Assembly (NCBI GenBank): GCA_002148405.1
Contig: MUGG01000058.1
Coordinates: 62,001 to 126,000, forward strand
DNA from: Alkalinema sp. CACIAM 70d
GTDB taxonomy: Bacteria > Cyanobacteriota > Cyanobacteriia > Leptolyngbyales > Leptolyngbyaceae
DNA length: 64,000 nucleotides
Direction: 5' to 3'
The translations under genes and the position numbers were made by a program. Positions 57,279-64,000 of the stretch are shown piece by piece. Position 1 is the stretch's first letter, and every line of letters begins with the position of its first letter. Under the pieces are notes generated by a model. It worked only from the letters and a program-made list of their open reading frames with translations, made no database searches and had not been told where the DNA came from.

Positions 57279-59126
57279 ATGGCCCTTTTGCAACCGTCTC
57301 GCTCAAATATTCGTGAGTCTGCTGCGCGACAGGTGGGTCGCCGCAATCAGTCCCTCATTTTGCTCCTGTTTGTTTCTCTACTGTTACTGGGTGGACTGGG
57401 GTCGCGGTTGGTTTACCTGCAATTGATGGAAGGTACGCGAAATCGTCAATTGGCAGATAACAATCGAATTCGCTTGATTCCTAGTCCGCCAGAACGGGGC
57501 AAAATCCTCGATCGCAAGGGTAAAATCATTGCAGGATCGCGCCTGTCTCACTCCGTTTATGTCTGGCCTCTGGCAACGAAGGAAGCGAAGTGGAATCATA
57601 CAATTACCAAACTTTCCAGCATTTTAAATATTCCTGAAGCAGAAATTCGTAAACGGGTAGAACAGGCAGAGCAAGATTCCCCCTTTCTGGTTCGCATTGC
57701 CCGAGGCATTAGTCCTCAACAAGTGACTGCGCTGGCTGAAGCCAATGACGAACTTGATGGGGTCGAAGTCAACGGCGAGACGACACGAGAGTATAAGTAT
57801 GGCGATTTGGCGGCCCACGTAATTGGTTACACTGGGGAACTTAACGATGAAGAGTACGAAAAGCTGAAGAAAAAAGGCTACCGACTGGGTGACGTAGTCG
57901 GCAAGATGGGGATTGAGGCCACCTATGAAGATATGTTGCGCGGGGAAGGGGGTGGCCAGCAGGTAGAGGTCGATGGGGCGGGCAATGTCGTGCGTGTTCT
58001 CCATGACAAACCCAGTCATGCGGGTAAAGATTTAACGCTGACGATCGATCTAGATCTACAACAGGCAGCAGAAAAAATTCTGGGCAACTTTACCGGCTCG
58101 ATCGTTGTCATGGATCCGCGCAATGGGTCGATTTTGGCGATGGTGAGTCGCCCTGCCTTTGACCCCAATATTTTTTCTAAACGGGTGTCTGAAGCGACTT
58201 GGAAACAGCTTCAGGAGGGCAATGCCTTGCTGAATCGGGCGTTGCAGCAGTATCCTCCCGCAAGTACGTTCAAAATTGTCACGACGGCAGCAGCGATCGA
58301 AAGTGGCAATTTTACGGGGGATGAAGTATTACCAACCTTTCCGTCACTAACGGTTGGAGGGGTGACCTTTGGAGAATGGAACCATGCAGGGTTTGGGCCA
58401 CTAGGATTTACAGGGGCCATGGCCAATAGTAGTGATACGTTCTTTTACCAAGTGGCTCGGCGTATGGGTGGAGAGCCGATCATTGATTGGTCTCGGCGCT
58501 TTGGCTTAGGTAGCAAAACTGGAGTTGATTTAGTTGATGAGGTAGATCCTGGACTAGTTCCCGACCCCGCGTGGAAGTTGAAATATGAAAAAACCGAATG
58601 GACGATCGGGGATGCTATCAACATGTCGATCGGCCAAGGCTACCTACTCTCAAGTCCGTTACAAGTGGCGGTGATGTTTGCAGTGGCGGCCAATGGAGGC
58701 TACAAAGTCCAGCCGCATTTGCTGAAGGATAACGAAGAAGCTAAAAACTGGCGAGAAAGCTTGAATATGAAGCCGAAAACGATCGAAATTCTTCAGCAGG
58801 GCTTGCGGGAAGTGGTGACCTATGGCACTGGCAGTACAGCCTTAGGCAGTAGTGAAATTGCGATCGCGGGTAAGAGCGGGACGGCAGAAGATTTTGGTAA
58901 AGGATCCCACACCTGGTTTGGAGCCTATGCTCCAGCGGATAAGCCGGAAATTGTCGTCGTTGCCTTTGGTGAGTATTCCGGGGGTGGGGGTGGATCGCTT
59001 ATGGGACCTAAGGCACGCCAGGTGCTGGAAACGTACTTTACCCTAAAAAAGAATCCCAACCCGAAAGCAGGGAGCCAGACTCAGCCCAGTCCCACTGTGG
59101 AGGTCACACCGGAAGCGGCACGATAG
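57279..59126 (+). CDS. mrdA: Penicillin-binding protein 2
   Basis: Class B transpeptidase that cross-links peptidoglycan during cell elongation. N-terminal membrane anchor (LILLLFVSLLLLGGLGSRLVY), a PBP dimerisation region (RGKILDRKGKIIAGSR), and the transpeptidase motifs SxxK (S329, STFK), SSD (about 387) and KSGTAE (K532). The C-terminus is Pro/Ser rich. ATG 57279 preferred; GTG-type start 57264 adds five residues. Convergent with psaFJ. Confidence 0.92.
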   Translation: MALLQPSRSNIRESAARQVGRRNQSLILLLFVSLLLLGGLGSRLVYLQLMEGTRNRQLADNNRIRLIPSPPERGKILDRKGKIIAGSRLSHSVYVWPLATKEAKWNHTITKLSSILNIPEAEIRKRVEQAEQDSPFLVRIARGISPQQVTALAEANDELDGVEVNGETTREYKYGDLAAHVIGYTGELNDEEYEKLKKKGYRLGDVVGKMGIEATYEDMLRGEGGGQQVEVDGAGNVVRVLHDKPSHAGKDLTLTIDLDLQQAAEKILGNFTGSIVVMDPRNGSILAMVSRPAFDPNIFSKRVSEATWKQLQEGNALLNRALQQYPPASTFKIVTTAAAIESGNFTGDEVLPTFPSLTVGGVTFGEWNHAGFGPLGFTGAMANSSDTFFYQVARRMGGEPIIDWSRRFGLGSKTGVDLVDEVDPGLVPDPAWKLKYEKTEWTIGDAINMSIGQGYLLSSPLQVAVMFAVAANGGYKVQPHLLKDNEEAKNWRESLNMKPKTIEILQQGLREVVTYGTGSTALGSSEIAIAGKSGTAEDFGKGSHTWFGAYAPADKPEIVVVAFGEYSGGGGGSLMGPKARQVLETYFTLKKNPNPKAGSQTQPSPTVEVTPEAAR

Positions 59127-59226
59127 GGATCTGTTAGGCGGAGGAGCTTTACCCTGAATCTGATCCGACCAAAAAGACAGAATCTGAAAAGACGCAATCG
59201 GTAATAGGGTAGCCCAGCAAAGGGTG

Positions 59227-59259
59227 AAAAAGCAGAAGGGCGCAAAACCTGCGCCCTTC
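59227..59259 (-). terminator. Intrinsic terminator of psaFJ
   Basis: GAAGGGCGCA (59235-59244) pairs perfectly with TGCGCCCTTC (59250-59259) around a 5-nt loop; on the minus strand a run of five T follows. It lies 47-80 bp beyond the psaJ stop. Confidence 0.85.
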
Positions 59260-59305
59260 GCTCTCATGAACAAGTCATGAATCGAGGTTCGATCTTATCT
59301 CGATC

Positions 59306-59422
59306 TTATAGGGGATGAGCCAACAGATCGGGGAAAAAGCGATTGAACTCAATCAGAATACCTGCGGTCACTGTTAACAACAGCATGAACAGGACAGGTG
59401 CAGTAGACAAATAACGTGCCAT
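59306..59422 (-). CDS. psaJ: Photosystem I subunit IX
   Basis: A 38-residue thylakoid protein with one membrane helix. [20 protein letters not shown] followed by [15 protein letters not shown] matches the PsaJ signature. ATG at 59422, 37 bp after psaF, so the two form the psaFJ operon. It binds next to PsaF and stabilises its position in photosystem I. Confidence 0.96.
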   Translation of the reverse strand: MARYLSTAPVLFMLLLTVTAGILIEFNRFFPDLLAHPL

Positions 59423-59459
59423 GAACAAGCCTCCAAAAAGCAAGATTTAAGGTAAATGA

Positions 59460-59948
59460 CTATCGAGGAGAAACAGTGATTTCTGACTCGGGTGCCAACA
59501 TCTTGCCTGTGGAGAATTCACCAAAGGCAGCCAAGGGCCAAGCAAAGCCACTCAGCATAAACTTCAGCGCCAGAGGCACGTCGATGATAATTTCCTTCTC
59601 TTCTGGATTCGGGCCTTTCCGAATTGCCACCAGATAGGCTCGACCAACCCAGCCGATCCAGCCTGCAATATAGAGGAAGAGAATACCCGGAATAATGAAG
59701 TCACCAGCATGGGAAGGGTTATCCACAATCAAGTGGGGAAGCCCTTCTTCACCGCAGAGTAAACCTGCTTTGGTGTACTGGTCAAAACGGCGTTGAGCCG
59801 TGGGGCTAGCCGATGCTTTCATCCGCTGAGCGAAGGCAGCAGATTCACTGCAAGGAGTGAGATTATCGTAGATGGCGTGGGCGGGTGCGGTGGAAACGAA
59901 ACCGAACCACAGCGCGATAGCCAAAACGAAAGCACACAATCGTCGCAT
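59460..59948 (-). CDS. psaF: Photosystem I subunit III
   Basis: Docking subunit of photosystem I. Signal peptide ([17 protein letters not shown], cleavage after AHA), the lumenal part with two Cys ([19 protein letters not shown]), membrane helix ([19 protein letters not shown]) and the C-terminal helix that anchors it ([19 protein letters not shown]). 162 residues. Heads psaFJ and is divergent from tsaD, an arrangement found in many cyanobacteria. Confidence 0.97.
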   Translation of the reverse strand: MRRLCAFVLAIALWFGFVSTAPAHAIYDNLTPCSESAAFAQRMKASASPTAQRRFDQYTKAGLLCGEEGLPHLIVDNPSHAGDFIIPGILFLYIAGWIGWVGRAYLVAIRKGPNPEEKEIIIDVPLALKFMLSGFAWPLAAFGEFSTGKMLAPESEITVSPR

Positions 59949-60118
59949 GGAGTTGTTTCCCTTTAACTTAGAGATTGCAAAGTTTCTTGAACAAAAAGGA
60001 TTGAACTTTTTGCGTAGATATGAGGACTGATTGAGTTGAGTCAGGTATCCCCTACGCTTGCCCCAGAAGGGTTTAAGCTAAGAGAGAATACCAGTTCCCA
60101 CCCAAAAGTTACCAGCAA

Positions 60119-61168
60119 ATGGCAACGGTTATAGCAATTGAAACAAGTTGTGACGAAACTGCGGTAGCGATCGTTAAGAATCGTCAAGTTTTGGCCAGTG
60201 TCGTCGCCTCCCAAATCGAGACCCATCGCCCCTATGGGGGGGTGGTGCCGGAGGTGGCTTCGCGCCAGCACGTGGAGGGGGTAAACCTGGCGATCGATCA
60301 AGCCCTAGAGGCTGCAAAGCTTGACTGGACTGGGATTGACGCTGTGGCAGGCACCTGTGCGCCCGGTTTGATTGGGGCGTTATTGGTGGGATTGACTGCG
60401 GCTAAAACGCTTGCTCTGGTGCATGACAAACCTTTTTTGGGGGTGCACCATCTGGAAGGCCATATCTATGCGTCCTACCTCAGTGAACCTAGCTTGCAAC
60501 CGCCGTTTCTGTGCTTGTTGGTTTCCGGGGGGCACACCAGTTTGATTTACGTGAAAGACTGTGGGCAGTATGAAGTCCTGGGTCAGACGCGAGATGATGC
60601 AGCGGGGGAAGCCTTCGATAAAGTTGCGCGATTACTCAAACTGGGCTATCCCGGTGGGCCGATTATCGATCGCCTTGCGACGGAGGGCAATCCCAAAGTG
60701 TTCCCGCTCCCAGAAGGGCAGGTGTCCTTACCCCAGGGGGGCTTCCATCCCTACGATTCCAGCTTTAGTGGCCTCAAGACAGCGGTGTTGCGCCTGACGC
60801 AAAAATTAGAAGCCAGTGGGGATCCGTTGCCAATTCCCGATCTCGCGGCCAGTTTCCAGGCCACCGTTGCCCGTGCCCTAACGAAACGGGCGATCGCCTG
60901 TGCCTTGGATTATGGGCTGACGACGATCGCAGTGGGCGGGGGCGTGGCGGCCAATCGCGGCCTGCGGCAACAGTTACAGGCGGCGGCAGAACCCCATGGG
61001 ATCCGCGTTCTCTTTCCCCCCATGAAGTTCTGTACTGACAATGCGGCGATGATTGCCTGTGCGGCGGCAGAGCATTTCGATCGGGGCCATCGATCGGCCC
61101 TGACCTTAAATGCCCAATCCCGCCTACCCATTTCGCAAGTGATGGATCTCTACAAGATAGATCTCTAA
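60119..61168 (+). CDS. tsaD: tRNA N6-adenosine threonylcarbamoyltransferase
   Basis: Transfers threonylcarbamoyl to A37 of ANN-decoding tRNAs with TsaB and Tsa[15 protein letters not shown] at the N-terminus, the iron site HHLEGHIYA (H111, H115), [24 protein letters not shown] and [10 protein letters not shown] are all present. 349 residues, ATG 60119. Single gene, divergent from psaFJ. Confidence 0.95.
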   Translation: MATVIAIETSCDETAVAIVKNRQVLASVVASQIETHRPYGGVVPEVASRQHVEGVNLAIDQALEAAKLDWTGIDAVAGTCAPGLIGALLVGLTAAKTLALVHDKPFLGVHHLEGHIYASYLSEPSLQPPFLCLLVSGGHTSLIYVKDCGQYEVLGQTRDDAAGEAFDKVARLLKLGYPGGPIIDRLATEGNPKVFPLPEGQVSLPQGGFHPYDSSFSGLKTAVLRLTQKLEASGDPLPIPDLAASFQATVARALTKRAIACALDYGLTTIAVGGGVAANRGLRQQLQAAAEPHGIRVLFPPMKFCTDNAAMIACAAAEHFDRGHRSALTLNAQSRLPISQVMDLYKIDL

Positions 61169-61194
61169 TATCAGTGCAAGTTTGCTAGAAACGT

Positions 61195-61809
61195 TTAGTT
61201 GTCTAACGTTAGCTTCCATTCTCCCGTTTGGGGATTCCACAGGGGTTCATCGGTTTCTCCCACGATAAACGGCCCCCAATAGCGCTGGGATCCGTCCTGG
61301 GCAAAAGCTACTAAGATATCGCCTTTTTTCAATTGAATGGCGCGTCCCGGTAAGGCAACAACTAAACCGCGATCGCTGCCTTCTCCGGGTGCAAAATCCC
61401 AGTGAGCAGGAGGCTCATAGCGCACTTGGGACGTTGATTTGTCACCCGCTTTATCCCCACTAGCCTTTTCTGCCTTAAATCGGAGAGCAATGCGTACAGG
61501 ATGCTCTGATTGATTGCTAATCCGCAGATTACCCCTTTGTAATGGCGCAAGCGCCGTTTGCGTCGCTTCTCCCGTTGTTGCAGGGATCTTTTCGGGCGTT
61601 GTTGCGCTCGACACCGGCTGAATGACTGTGGAATTACGAGGGGCTTGGTCTACATTAATCACTGGAACATCACTACCAGTCACTATTTCAGCGTCTCGAT
61701 TGAGGCGTCCCAACCAAAAACTTCCAATACTGACTACCAATGCCGCACTGCCTGCGATCGTGATCGCAGGCAAAAGTCCCACCTTACGTTCTTGAATCAG
61801 TTGCCCCAT
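61195..61809 (-). CDS. Conserved membrane-anchored hypothetical protein
   Basis: A 204-residue protein with one N-terminal helix (GLLPAITIAGSAALVVSIGS), a Thr/Pro linker and a C-terminal beta-rich domain (RGNLRISNQSEHPVRIALRF, HWDFAPGEGSDRGLVVALPG, DGSQRYWGPFIVGETDEP). Not assigned to a known family; likely extracytoplasmic. ATG 61809. Convergent with tsaD and divergent from the ycf20-like gene. Confidence 0.72.
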   Translation of the reverse strand: MGQLIQERKVGLLPAITIAGSAALVVSIGSFWLGRLNRDAEIVTGSDVPVINVDQAPRNSTVIQPVSSATTPEKIPATTGEATQTALAPLQRGNLRISNQSEHPVRIALRFKAEKASGDKAGDKSTSQVRYEPPAHWDFAPGEGSDRGLVVALPGRAIQLKKGDILVAFAQDGSQRYWGPFIVGETDEPLWNPQTGEWKLTLDN

Positions 61810-61911
61810 CGCCTTTACCCCCGCGTCCTCTCTTTAGGTATAACAAGTCATTTGTGGATTTGTGGCATTAGAATTTCCTGTAAAATCACCCTTCTTTTTT
61901 TGCGGTTTCCT

Positions 61912-62244
61912 ATGCAAGATACTCGTCTCAATCGCCTTTTGGGGAATGCCAGTGGACAGATTGAGCAATGGTTTCGCAATCCTTGGCGGCGCATCTCCTT
62001 GCTGCTCCTCTGCCTGCTGCTAGGCTTCTTTTTGGGAAGTGCTGTTTCAACCACAGCGGGTCAGGCAGCGGAGTATGACATTTGGGTCGCGGCCATTCTT
62101 GTCCTACTGACTGAGTTAGCGAGCCGTACAGTTTATACCCGCAATGCTCAATGGCGCAGAAGTTTGCTGGCAGACTGTGTTAATGGCCTCAAAATAGGCT
62201 TTACCTACAGCCTATTTGTGGAAGCGCTCAAGTTGGGCAGTTGA
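61912..62244 (+). CDS. ycf20: Ycf20/DUF565 membrane protein
   Basis: A 110-residue protein with three hydrophobic segments (ISLLLLCLLLGFFLGSAVST, IWVAAILVLLTELAS, and a short C-terminal one). MQDTRLNRLLGNASGQIEQW and the FFLGSA motif fit the DUF565/Ycf20 family; the plant homolog influences non-photochemical quenching. ATG 61912 is chosen because the frame open from 61558 is unconserved. Convergent with the permease gene. Confidence 0.82.
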   Translation: MQDTRLNRLLGNASGQIEQWFRNPWRRISLLLLCLLLGFFLGSAVSTTAGQAAEYDIWVAAILVLLTELASRTVYTRNAQWRRSLLADCVNGLKIGFTYSLFVEALKLGS

Positions 62245-62288
62245 TCAGTTGATTGGTGATCAGTGGATTAACTAGAGGGGGATCAGGG

Positions 62289-63641
62289 CTAACGGGATAC
62301 GGCATCCGATCGCCGCTGTAGGATGGCTTGCCAGGCAAGACCGATCGCGATGAGCCCCAATCCCACCAGCCAAATTTGCCACTCTACCCAAAACGCTAAA
62401 AAGACACAGGCCCCTAACCCGAAGACAGCCGTCCAGCGTGGATACTGCCGAGCCGATGGAGGTAAGCGCAATGCCGCTAAGTTTGTAATGGCGTAGTAGC
62501 CCAACACACTAAAGGCACTGAAGGACCAGGTTGTTTTAACACTGCCCAACAGGACGAGTAAGCCGACAATCGACCCCATGACCAGGACTGAGATCGTGGG
62601 GGTCGATCGATGAGCATTGAGTTGGGCGATTTTCAAGGGCATATCGCCTCGACGAGCCATGGCCAATAGAACTCGCGAAAGTCCCAGAAGGAGATTAAGT
62701 AAAACCCCCAGCATGGCCGCAATCGCACCTATTCCTAAAACCGTCTCGCTTCCCCATACAGGAAAGCTACGAGCCGCCACTGCTAACGGAGCCGCTTCTG
62801 TGATAGCTCCTTTCTGGAGCACGTCGGCTCCAACCGTTCCTAAACCTACCAACCCCACTGCAAAATACAGTCCAAAACTCAAACCCAAGGTCATCAAAAT
62901 GGCTTTAGGAATCGTTTGCTTTGGATGCTGAACTTCTTCTCCCAGGGTGGTAATTCGCGCATAGCCCGAATAGGCTACAAACATTAAAGCACTGGCCTGC
63001 AAAATGGCTGAAATCGGTCTGCCTTCTCTATGGTAGAGCATTAGGCCCCAAGAGGGCAGCCCTTGACCGATCGTCCAAGCGGGACTAGGGACGCCTGAAC
63101 TCGTAATGCCTGTACTAATCACACCCGCCCCGACAATGACAAACCACAGTAGGGCAAAGATGCTAACGGAGAGAATCAGGGTGTTGACTCGGCTCGATCG
63201 TTGGATTCCACTCAGTACCACTGTGGTCATCCCGACCACCGCTGCCAGGGCAACCATAACCAAACAGGTCGGGTCACTCTGATCGATCCCCAATCCGTGG
63301 AGCAGGTATCCCGCAAAACCCAGGGCCGCCGTTGCCGCAGATGCGGATTTTGCTAAGAGAAATAGCCATCCAGCAGTGAATCCCAGTTGAGGATTGAGAT
63401 AGCGGTACCCATACTCATAGGTGCCTCCATTAACGGGATGGCTCGCCGCTAGTTGAGCAGAACTGAGCCCATTGCAGGTTGCGACGATCGCGGCAATGGC
63501 CAAGGCTGGAAGCAGTCCGATCCCCGCAATGCCCGCTGCAAGACCAATACTGACGAAAATTCCAGTGCCGATGATCGATCCTAGGCCCAAGGCTACGGCT
63601 TGACCTAGATTGAGTTGTCGTTGGAGGCGTTGAGAGGTCAC
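62289..63641 (-). CDS. APC-family amino-acid permease
   Basis: A 450-residue secondary transporter with about 12 membrane helices. LGLGSIIGTGIFVSIG is the first-helix substrate motif of the APC superfamily; the consensus FVAYSGYARITTLGEEVQHPKQTIPKA (read in two parts) contains the family's GEE-P signature. GTG start at 63641. Substrate probably an amino acid or polyamine; not determinable here. No partner gene. Confidence 0.88.
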   Translation of the reverse strand: MTSQRLQRQLNLGQAVALGLGSIIGTGIFVSIGLAAGIAGIGLLPALAIAAIVATCNGLSSAQLAASHPVNGGTYEYGYRYLNPQLGFTAGWLFLLAKSASAATAALGFAGYLLHGLGIDQSDPTCLVMVALAAVVGMTTVVLSGIQRSSRVNTLILSVSIFALLWFVIVGAGVISTGITSSGVPSPAWTIGQGLPSWGLMLYHREGRPISAILQASALMFVAYSGYARITTLGEEVQHPKQTIPKAILMTLGLSFGLYFAVGLVGLGTVGADVLQKGAITEAAPLAVAARSFPVWGSETVLGIGAIAAMLGVLLNLLLGLSRVLLAMARRGDMPLKIAQLNAHRSTPTISVLVMGSIVGLLVLLGSVKTTWSFSAFSVLGYYAITNLAALRLPPSARQYPRWTAVFGLGACVFLAFWVEWQIWLVGLGLIAIGLAWQAILQRRSDAVSR

Positions 63642-64000
63642 CTTAACATCCTCGGTATGGATAACTACTACCGTTACAAACTTGTGGAAGCCAATTCAAG
63701 TCCCATTTAAGTCCCATTCAAGTCCCGTTAGATTGAGTTCGATCCCTTGGGATAAAGCCTGAATGATAGCGATCGGGAAGCCTTGACAGTTCCCTCACCG
63801 TGGCATTTAGGAGATGGCAGTTTGGAGAATGCATTCGGGCTCAATAAATTGGGCAGGAAAGATGCTTGTGCTGATTATCTAGCATGAAAATCTCTCTTTT
63901 TGAGGATTTTACAAACTCTCCGGTGGTGAACCATAGGACAGCGGATAGAATGCTACATTCGAGATCAAAACTCGAACTCAAAACTCGAAACTCAACCTTG
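63642..64000. other. 359-bp upstream region with short repeats
   Basis: No ORF seen. Three 11-bp units at 63695-63727 (TTCAAGTCCCA, TTTAAGTCCCA, TTCAAGTCCCG) and two TCAAAACTCGAA-type units at 63965-63989. Confidence 0.6.
63695..63727. repeat. 11-bp tandem repeat x3
   Basis: TTCAAGTCCCA, TTTAAGTCCCA and TTCAAGTCCCG at 63695, 63706 and 63717, upstream of the permease gene. Confidence 0.8.

Noticed and set aside
61558..61911. Upstream extension of the Ycf20 frame giving a 228-residue protein
   Set aside because: The extension overlaps the opposite-strand hypothetical gene and is unconserved; the family starts at MQDTRLNRLL.

Overview
The window is a cyanobacterial chromosome segment. It carries photosystem I genes (psaF, psaJ), the clock output kinase sasA, plastid-type conserved genes (ycf46, ycf20) and two-gene pntA/pntB transhydrogenase. 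It also has many HIP1 octamers (GCGATCGC, for example 11072-11079) and frequent CGATCG runs. No rRNA operon, phage, insertion sequence with transposase, or CRISPR array was seen. One tRNA is present: tRNA-Pro(CGG). The genus cannot be named from the sequence alone.

Layout. 1-3.5 kb: polysaccharide export (outer-membrane SLBB protein, then a Wzc-like chain-length/BY-kinase protein broken by a one-base frameshift). 3.6-7 kb: a NYN-domain protein and a large fusion of a CRP-like sensor, a degenerate sigma54-type AAA domain and a NapH-like iron-sulfur membrane module. 7-9.6 kb: glycosyltransferase and sasA, divergent. 10.3-18.8 kb: small regulator, tldD, YbjN-like protein, coaE, a GT39-type membrane glycosyltransferase and pntAB. 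19.2-25 kb: DUF2808 protein, then rpmH-rnpA-PH protein-yidC-khpB-yceD-ycf46, the conserved translation/membrane-insertion block. 25-32.3 kb: SH3 and peptidoglycan-binding envelope proteins, furA-like regulator, group 2 sigma factor, gpsA, lipA. 32.4-41.1 kb: tRNA-Pro, then an apparent exopolysaccharide (cellulose-like) locus: BcsC-like outer-membrane barrel, two DUF3131 proteins carrying three DUF3131 units, and a BcsA-like synthase without PilZ. 41.3-45.1 kb: STAS protein and a multi-domain hybrid histidine kinase. 45.4-52.5 kb: DUF4079 protein, Nudix hydrolase, dnaK with a long disordered tail and its dnaJ partner, a secreted CpeT/CpcT-like protein, and a conserved unknown. 52.5-56.9 kb: potADBC polyamine transporter. 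57-63.7 kb: PBP2, psaFJ, tsaD, unknown membrane protein, ycf20 and an amino-acid permease.

How it fits together. Most of the window is housekeeping. The accessory interest lies in the cell-surface polysaccharide genes: the 32.7-41.1 kb locus looks like a reduced cellulose/EPS synthesis and export machine that lacks BcsB and the c-di-GMP-binding PilZ domain and has DUF3131 proteins instead. The other unusual protein is the CRP/AAA/NapH redox fusion, whose ATPase motifs and sigma54-contact loop are degraded.

A further pattern runs through the non-coding DNA: short tandem duplications (10-40 bp) repeatedly lie across or beside stop codons (at least eight genes). Two intergenic regions contain strong long hairpins (9918-9959 and 29545-29640) that no annotated gene explains.
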